Assembly (NCBI GenBank): GCA_016302525.1
Contig: JAEDNJ010000033.1
Span: forward strand, 1 to 11,409
DNA length: 11,409 bases
Origin: Phascolarctobacterium sp.
Lineage (GTDB): Bacteria; Bacillota; Negativicutes; Acidaminococcales; Acidaminococcaceae
Direction: 5' to 3'
Shown here: positions 7,084-11,409 of the stretch, piece after piece
Numbering within the stretch: position 1 is the first letter of the stretch
How the letters are laid out: each line of letters begins with the position of its first letter
Position numbers and translations under genes: made by a program
Notes under the pieces: generated by a model
Database searches by the model: none
Seen by the model: the letters and a program-made list of their open reading frames with translations, nothing else
Told to the model about the DNA's origin: nothing

Positions 7084-7107
7084 GCTGCCGCGTAAGCGGC
7101 TTTTTTT
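7084..7107 (+). terminator. Short terminator-like hairpin after tRNA-Ser
   Basis: GCCGC (7087-7091) and GCGGC (7096-7100) form a 5-bp GC stem with a GTAA loop, followed by seven T residues (7101-7107). The form is that of an intrinsic terminator, but the stem is short and the SRP RNA begins within about 10 nt. It may therefore act as a partial terminator or attenuator between the two RNAs. Confidence 0.75.
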
Positions 7108-7116
7108 GCAAATGCT

Positions 7117-7249
7117 TCTCTATAGAATCGTATATGTCGAGTCCTGCGCAATGGGAGCCTGTGAACCAGGTCAGGTCCGGAAGGAAGCAGCCTTAAGCGG
7201 ATACTTTCATGTGCCGCGGGGGTGCTCTATATATACGATTCTATAGGGG
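7117..7249 (+). ncRNA. ffs: Small signal recognition particle RNA (4.5S type)
   Basis: The conserved SRP domain IV is unmistakable: CAGGTCAGGTCC, a GGAA tetraloop (7179-7182), then GGAAGCAGCC, which bind the Ffh protein. The RNA closes with a perfect 15-bp terminal helix (7121-7135 with 7231-7245), extended by a few pairs including G-U to about 7117 and 7249. The length of about 130 nt and the absence of an Alu domain indicate the short 4.5S-like form rather than the roughly 270-nt Bacillus form. It acts with Ffh and FtsY in co-translational targeting of membrane and secreted proteins. The end positions are inferred from the helix. The terminal helix followed by ATTTTTGTTT (7252 on) could itself end transcription. 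Confidence 0.95.
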
Positions 7250-7263
7250 AGTATTTTTGTTTG

Positions 7264-7329
7264 TCGATGGTTGTTTCTAGGCTTGGCAGCTTAGCTGGCA
7301 GCTTCGTGCAGCTTAGCCTGCCGCATCGA
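7264..7329 (+). repeat. Direct-repeat cluster within an imperfect hairpin downstream of ffs
   Basis: Three near-copies of GCAGCTT recur with a spacing of 11-12 nt between about 7285 and 7318. The stretch can fold with TCGATG (7264-7269) pairing CATCGA (7324-7329) and GGCAG (7285-7289) pairing CTGCC (7318-7322). A competing pairing is AGGCT (7279-7283) with AGCCT (7315-7319). The 12-mer GCTTAGCTGGCA at 7289-7300 occurs again exactly at 7518-7529. It could be a set of regulator sites or a small folded RNA; I cannot tell which. Confidence 0.45.
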
Positions 7330-7392
7330 GCCCTGAGATAGGTTTAAGCTTCTATTTAAGATTATTTAAGTTTATTCTATTTTTAACTAGCA

Positions 7393-7421
7393 TTTATTTA
7401 CATTGTGGTATATAATATAAT
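7393..7421 (+). promoter_or_regulatory. Candidate promoter for the lipoprotein-kinase operon
   Basis: Two overlapping TATAAT boxes (7411-7416 and 7416-7421) lie in an AT-rich tract. The second has a weak TTTATT (7393-7398) at 17 nt. TGG just before TATATA (7406-7414) gives an alternative extended -10. Starting here would leave a leader of about 215 nt before the ATG at 7643, containing the palindromes annotated below. The exact start is not decidable by eye. Confidence 0.4.
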
Positions 7422-7506
7422 GAGCATAGAAGTGAGTAGATAATTATTTGTAAAAATAACAAGGCGTTTAGAGAAAAATACGCTGTTTTTAGGTGAATAC
7501 AAGCGT

Positions 7507-7559
7507 GCTAAGCCTAGGCTTAGCTGGCAAAAAGTAGCCTGCTTGCTAAGAATTAGCAA
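7507..7559 (+). repeat. Perfect 18-bp palindrome and second inverted repeat in the operon leader
   Basis: GCTAAGCCTAGGCTTAGC (7507-7524) is a perfect palindrome with no central loop, so it is better suited to a dimeric DNA-binding protein than to an RNA hairpin. A second inverted repeat, TTGCTAA (7543-7549) and TTAGCAA (7553-7559) around GAA, shares the GCTAA core. Both lie 85-135 nt upstream of the lipoprotein start and downstream of the candidate promoter. They could be repressor sites or leader RNA structures. No T run follows, so they are not terminators. Confidence 0.6.
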
Positions 7560-7642
7560 TAATGAAAAGAAATATTTTGCATATGTCTAACTAGGCTTTG
7601 CATATTATCGCTGCACAGGCACAGGGAAGGAAGGGGTTAGTA

Positions 7643-9487
7643 ATGAGAAGAATAACAAGCTTATTAATGGCTGTTTTGCTGCTAGTTTTAATGCTGGTAG
7701 GCTGCGGCAAGGAAAGCAAGTCTACTAAGGCGCCCAATGGCAAGGAAAAGGTAACGGTGGCTCTGTGGGGCAACGATTTATTGGAGCATTACACGAGGTA
7801 TTTGTGTGAAAGCTTTCCTGAGGTCGAGTTCAAGTTCGTGCTGGCAACAAATTCCACTGATTATTACAAGTTCCTGCATAAGCATGGCAGTCTGCCAGAT
7901 ATCTTAACCGTGCGCCGTTTCTCTCTGCGTGATGCTGAGACCATGCGCGGCGAGCTCTACGATTTGTGCAATACAGAGGTTGCTTCTACCTTCTACGGCA
8001 CTTATCTGGACAGCTATACCTATAAGGATGGCACTATTAACTGGCTGCCGGCCTGCGCTGTAGTGGACGGCATTATTGCGAACAAGACCCTGTTTAAGGA
8101 GCATAATATTCCCCTGCCCCATGATTATGACAGCTTTGTGGCTGCCTGCAAGGCCTTTGAGGCGAAGGGCATTCGTGGCTTTGCTGCCGATTATGGTCAG
8201 GATTACACCTGCAAGGAAATTCTGCAGGGCTGCGACATTCCCCAGCTAGTGTCTATGGAGGGTAGAGAATGGCGCCAGCAATACGAAAGCGGCAAGACCG
8301 ACAAGCTTTCTGAAAAGGTTTGGCTGCCTGTTTTTGAGCGCTTCCTACAATTTAAAAAGGACACCTTTATTCGTCCAGAGGATGCTAAGGCTACCAATTG
8401 GGCTCCTAAGGAAATGTTTATCAAGGGTAAGCAGGCTATGTACCGTGGCACTGGCACGGATGCTACTATGTTTGTTGCCCGCAATGGCGACGAAAACATT
8501 ATGTTGCCCTATTTTGGCAAGCAGGAGAAGGATAACTGGTTCTTAACCTATCCTGCCTTCCAGGTAGCGCTCAATAAAAAGAGCATGGAAAATCCTGAAC
8601 GCAAAAAGCTGCTCCTGAGGATTTTAGGCGCTATGCTGAATCAGGAGGGTCAACGCAATATCAACCGCGGCAACAACATGGTTCCCTATAACAAGGATGT
8701 TAAGCTGGAGCTGCTGCCCAACCTGCAAAATCTGCAGCCTTATATCGAAAGCAACAAGATGTATATTCGTCTTGCTTCTAACGAGATGTTTAGAGCCTCT
8801 AATGTTGTCGTACAAAGAATTATCAAGGGCGAAATCAATGATGCTCGTACTGCCTATAAGGAGTTTAATGAGGAGCTGGCCAATGATGGCGAGAAAGCTC
8901 CCGTTGTCATAAGCTTTAAGGAGCATTATTCCTCCGATTTTGACCCACAGCACGGCGACCAGGCGGCTTCTGTAATTATGAACACTGTACGCAAGTCTCA
9001 GGGCACGGATTTACTCTTTGTGCAGAGCTGCTATGCAAGCAGTGACATTTTCAAAGGCGACTATACAAAAAAAGAGCTGGGCTATTTAAGTCATATTGAC
9101 GGAGCCCTGCCGATGAAGGTTACAATGACAGGTGACCAGGTCTATGAGCTGATTGAAAAAACTCTGGCGGCTCGGCACGGTTTTGGCGTTGTTTCTAACG
9201 ACAGCACGCTTTATGTCTCCAGTGGCTTTGAGATGGATTTGTCACGCACGAAGGATGGCTATAAGCTGAACAAGCTCACTAGGGACGGCAAGGAATTCGA
9301 TCGCAAGGCGAAGTACACCATTCTGCTGATGGGCGACCGTGGCTGGACCAGCGGTATGGTGGTGACAGAAATGGGCCTGACGGATTATACCTACTATCTG
9401 CCACGCACTGATAATATTCTCTACAAGCATTTGGTTACAGAGGGCAAGTCCTTAGAAAAACCGACCGATTATATTAAGATTCACTAA
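7643..9487 (+). CDS. Lipoprotein: solute-binding domain fused to a 5'-nucleotidase C-terminal-like domain
   Basis: This 614-aa exported lipoprotein has a lipoprotein signal peptide: RR, a hydrophobic core and the lipobox LVGC, with the lipidated Cys at residue 21. Residues about 35-430 look like an extracellular solute-binding protein of the sugar ABC family (VTVALWGNDLLEHY start, PDILTVRRFS, a YDSF/CKAFEAKGI-type segment). Residues about 437-585 resemble the C-terminal domain of periplasmic 5'-nucleotidases (HGDQAASVIMNTVR, then DLLFVQS, LPMKVTMTGDQVYELIE and KYTILLMGD). The metallophosphoesterase domain is absent. The usual GGxR substrate motif reads SCYAS here (462-466), so it is probably a binding module and not an enzyme. 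ATG 7643 is chosen over an in-frame TTG at 7598 because AAGGAAGGGG (7627-7636) precedes it and it gives a clean signal peptide. A histidine kinase follows after 34 nt and no permease genes are present, so a sensory role is inferred. Confidence 0.82.
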   Translation: MRRITSLLMAVLLLVLMLVGCGKESKSTKAPNGKEKVTVALWGNDLLEHYTRYLCESFPEVEFKFVLATNSTDYYKFLHKHGSLPDILTVRRFSLRDAETMRGELYDLCNTEVASTFYGTYLDSYTYKDGTINWLPACAVVDGIIANKTLFKEHNIPLPHDYDSFVAACKAFEAKGIRGFAADYGQDYTCKEILQGCDIPQLVSMEGREWRQQYESGKTDKLSEKVWLPVFERFLQFKKDTFIRPEDAKATNWAPKEMFIKGKQAMYRGTGTDATMFVARNGDENIMLPYFGKQEKDNWFLTYPAFQVALNKKSMENPERKKLLLRILGAMLNQEGQRNINRGNNMVPYNKDVKLELLPNLQNLQPYIESNKMYIRLASNEMFRASNVVVQRIIKGEINDARTAYKEFNEELANDGEKAPVVISFKEHYSSDFDPQHGDQAASVIMNTVRKSQGTDLLFVQSCYASSDIFKGDYTKKELGYLSHIDGALPMKVTMTGDQVYELIEKTLAARHGFGVVSNDSTLYVSSGFEMDLSRTKDGYKLNKLTRDGKEFDRKAKYTILLMGDRGWTSGMVVTEMGLTDYTYYLPRTDNILYKHLVTEGKSLEKPTDYIKIH

Positions 9488-9521
9488 GCATCAGCTGCAG
9501 GCTGAGAAAGGATGTTAGACT

Positions 9522-11409
9522 ATGAAAAAGCAGTCTCTGCAGGACAAGGACATAAGCAGATATTTCAAGCCTGCCATTATCAGCCTTGTACTGCTGGCAC
9601 TCTTAGTAACGGGCGGTCTGTATGTGAGTGAATTCTTTATGGGGCAGGTTGCTCAGGAGCGTTCTTTCCAGCTAAAGGAAATGAGTAAGCAGATTCGTAC
9701 CAATCTGAATCATAACATTGACACTAACTGGATTTATCTGGCTGCTATTAAAAGCTCTATTAAGGACGATATTTATTATAATGAGGCCGAGGCTCAGCAG
9801 GCTGTGCGCAGGCTGGAGAAGCACTTTTTTACGAAGGAGCTGGACTGCGCTCTCATGCTCTTAGATGATATGGGCGTGGGCTATACAAGTTCGGGTAATA
9901 TCGGCATTTGGAATGATATTAGATTCCTGGCAGATGGTGCTGATAGGCACACCTTTGTTTCCGAGACGAGAAATATTAAGGGCAATTACATGGCCTTTGT
10001 GGAAAAGCTAGAGGGTGCTATTGCCAATGATACGGGCTTGAAGCTTACCCATATTGTCATGCTTAAGGATATTCGGAGTATGAAAAAGTATTATACTACT
10101 GAGTCCTACGGTGGTCATGCTGCTACCTATATCATTAACGAAAAGGGCAATAAGGCTTTTCTTGATGCCAGTCAGGGAGATATTCTTGGCGTGCGCAATA
10201 TACGTAAGGCTTTGCGCGAGGGTGTTTATGCTGAAAAAAATGGCTTTAATAAGATGATGGAGACCCTGGATAAGGATGGCATTTCCAGTGCTAATATTCT
10301 TTTAGATGGCAGGGAGTTTTCTTATTGTATTGCTAAAATGAAGGGCTACGATATTTCGGTAATGCTTTTGCTGCCCTCTGAATATGTTGCTGTCAGCACG
10401 ATGAAGATGCTGGAGTCTTCTGTTGGAGTTATGGTTATCTTTACCGTTATCCTGCTGGGCCTGGCATTTTTAGCTATGATCAGCTTCGGTAAGGCACGGC
10501 GCAGCAGTAAGATGTATAAGGTAGAGCAGGAAACAAACAAAAGGCTCGACAAGCTGCGTATGGCGGCAGAGGATGCTCTGAAGGTTGCGGAGGCTGCCAA
10601 CAAGGCTAAGAGTACCTTCCTGTCCAACATGAGCCATGATATTCGTACGCCCATGAATGCGATTATTGGCTTTACTTCTTTAGCTCTGAATAGTATTCAT
10701 GATGGTGCGAAGGTTGAGGATTATTTGGAGAAGATTTTGGGCGCCAGCAAGCATTTGCTGAGCCTGATTAATGATATTTTGGATATGAGCCGTATCGAAA
10801 GCGGCAAGGTGATTATTGAAGAGGAAGCAATAGACTTTAAGCAAATGCTCCAGGAGCTGCATAATATTGTAGCAGGTCAGGCAGAGGCAAAGGGTCTGGA
10901 GCTGAGCATGGATACTACTGGCTTAGTCTATACTGCGGTGTACTGTGATGAAACCCGTATGAAGCAGGTGGTGCTGAATCTTATTAGTAATGCGATTAAG
11001 TTTACTGATTCTGGCGGCAAGGTTTTTGTTGGCGTCAGGAATATTGGTACGCTCAGTGAGGGTAAGGCTCTCTTTGAGCTGCGTGTCAAGGATGATGGCA
11101 TTGGTATGAGCGAGGAATTCTCTCAGCATGTGTTTGAGCCCTTCGAGCGTGAGCAGACCTCTACTGTCAGCAAGATTCAAGGTACTGGCTTAGGCATGGC
11201 TATTGCTAAAAACATTATTGAGATGATGGGCGGCACCATTGAGGTAAAAACCAAGAAGGGCAAGGGCACAGAGTTTATCCTGAACTTCAAGCTGAGGCTG
11301 CAGAGCAAGGCAGAGGCTAAGGCTGCGGAAGCCAGGAAGGAGCTCATGCCGCAGGAGCAGGATTTTACTGGCAAGCGCTTGCTGCTGGTTGAGGATAACG
11401 AGCTCAATA
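9522..11409 (+). CDS. Hybrid sensor histidine kinase, 3' end outside window
   Basis: There are at least 629 codons, open to the window end. The order is: membrane helix (about 17-37), an extracytoplasmic sensor of about 260 residues that looks Cache-like, a second helix (about 301-322), a coiled coil (about 333-362), then the HisKA dimerisation domain with phosphoacceptor His372 in FLSNMSHDIRTPMNAIIGF. The ATPase domain has the N box NLISNAIKFT (from 486), the G1 box DDGIG (524-528), FEPFER and the G2 box GTGLGM (554-559). The last residues (KRLLLVEDNELN) begin a receiver domain with its acidic pocket (E624, D625), so this is a hybrid kinase whose phosphorelay continues downstream. ATG 9522 has AAAGGA at 9507-9512. 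It lies 34 nt after the lipoprotein stop with no promoter or terminator between, so the two are probably co-transcribed and the lipoprotein may present ligand to the sensor domain. The target regulator is not in the window. Confidence 0.92.
   Translation, partial: MKKQSLQDKDISRYFKPAIISLVLLALLVTGGLYVSEFFMGQVAQERSFQLKEMSKQIRTNLNHNIDTNWIYLAAIKSSIKDDIYYNEAEAQQAVRRLEKHFFTKELDCALMLLDDMGVGYTSSGNIGIWNDIRFLADGADRHTFVSETRNIKGNYMAFVEKLEGAIANDTGLKLTHIVMLKDIRSMKKYYTTESYGGHAATYIINEKGNKAFLDASQGDILGVRNIRKALREGVYAEKNGFNKMMETLDKDGISSANILLDGREFSYCIAKMKGYDISVMLLLPSEYVAVSTMKMLESSVGVMVIFTVILLGLAFLAMISFGKARRSSKMYKVEQETNKRLDKLRMAAEDALKVAEAANKAKSTFLSNMSHDIRTPMNAIIGFTSLALNSIHDGAKVEDYLEKILGASKHLLSLINDILDMSRIESGKVIIEEEAIDFKQMLQELHNIVAGQAEAKGLELSMDTTGLVYTAVYCDETRMKQVVLNLISNAIKFTDSGGKVFVGVRNIGTLSEGKALFELRVKDDGIGMSEEFSQHVFEPFEREQTSTVSKIQGTGLGMAIAKNIIEMMGGTIEVKTKKGKGTEFILNFKLRLQSKAEAKAAEARKELMPQEQDFTGKRLLLVEDNELN

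Larger units (their letters stand above)
7250..7642. other. 393-bp non-coding region between ffs and the lipoprotein gene
   Basis: I find no coding sequence here on either strand. It holds the T-rich end of the ffs unit, the GCAGCTT repeat cluster, an AT-rich candidate promoter and two palindromes. The recurrence of GCTTAGC and GCTAAG words across it (7289, 7311, 7507, 7518, 7545) is the main unexplained feature. A ribosome binding site for the lipoprotein is at 7627-7636. Confidence 0.8.

Noticed and set aside
6905..7111. 68-aa open frame on the - strand
   Set aside because: It is the reverse complement of tRNA-Ser and its leader; tRNA-derived frames of this kind are a common annotation artefact.
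6887..7246. 119-aa open frame on the + strand
   Set aside because: It runs straight through tRNA-Ser, the terminator-like hairpin and the SRP RNA, and its composition is that of translated RNA genes.
7285..7318. Short spaced repeats as a possible CRISPR array
   Set aside because: The units are only about 7-8 nt with 11-12 nt periodicity, far too short for repeat-spacer structure, and no cas genes are near.
7598..7642. Upstream TTG start for the lipoprotein gene
   Set aside because: It would add 15 hydrophilic residues before a complete lipoprotein signal peptide, and the strong ribosome binding site points to ATG 7643.
9512..9521. ATG at 9512 as the kinase start
   Set aside because: It is in a different frame that does not give the kinase; ATG 9522 has a suitable Shine-Dalgarno and leads into the first membrane helix.

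Overview
The window reads as a chromosomal segment of a low-to-moderate GC anaerobic member of the Bacillota. The evidence is strong AGGAGG-type ribosome binding sites, sigma-A-type promoters, a short 4.5S-like SRP RNA with no Alu domain, and genes typical of fermentative gut or rumen bacteria. Negativicutes is my best guess, but it rests on general impression and not on a marker gene. All recognisable genes lie on the + strand. I see no insertion sequence, integrase, CRISPR array or phage gene.

Layout. (1) 1-489 is the C-terminal end of a CopA-type Cu(+) P-type ATPase whose start lies outside the window. (2) 490-783 is a gap holding a long imperfect hairpin of about 125 nt that ends in a T run, followed by an operator-like dyad and an AT-rich promoter region. 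(3) 784-5055 holds three tandem paralogous FAD-linked 2-hydroxyacid dehydrogenases of the GlcD / D-lactate dehydrogenase / D-2-hydroxyglutarate dehydrogenase family, each about 465 aa. (4) After a strong 14-bp hairpin comes a 245-aa protein (5129-5866) that resembles a PD-(D/E)XK-fold family but seems to have lost catalytic residues. (5) 5985-6833 encodes a two-domain universal stress protein that starts with TTG. (6) 6891-7250 is a stable-RNA unit: a consensus promoter, tRNA-Ser(GGA), a short terminator-like hairpin and the SRP RNA gene ffs. (7) 7250-7642 is a non-coding stretch rich in short repeats and palindromes. (8) 7643 to the window end is a probable two-gene signalling operon: a lipoprotein fusing an ABC-type solute-binding domain to a 5'-nucleotidase C-terminal-like domain, then a membrane hybrid histidine kinase cut off at the start of its receiver domain.

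How the parts may work together. The three flavoproteins are probably co-transcribed and may oxidise related 2-hydroxyacids, but no Fe-S (GlcF/LutA-like) or ETF partner and no permease is encoded here, so the electron acceptor is unknown. The fused lipoprotein and the kinase look like an extracytoplasmic ligand-sensing pair: the lipoprotein has no transporter genes beside it, and its nucleotidase-like domain lacks both the metallophosphatase half and the usual substrate-binding motif. This pair is the most likely under-described system in the window.
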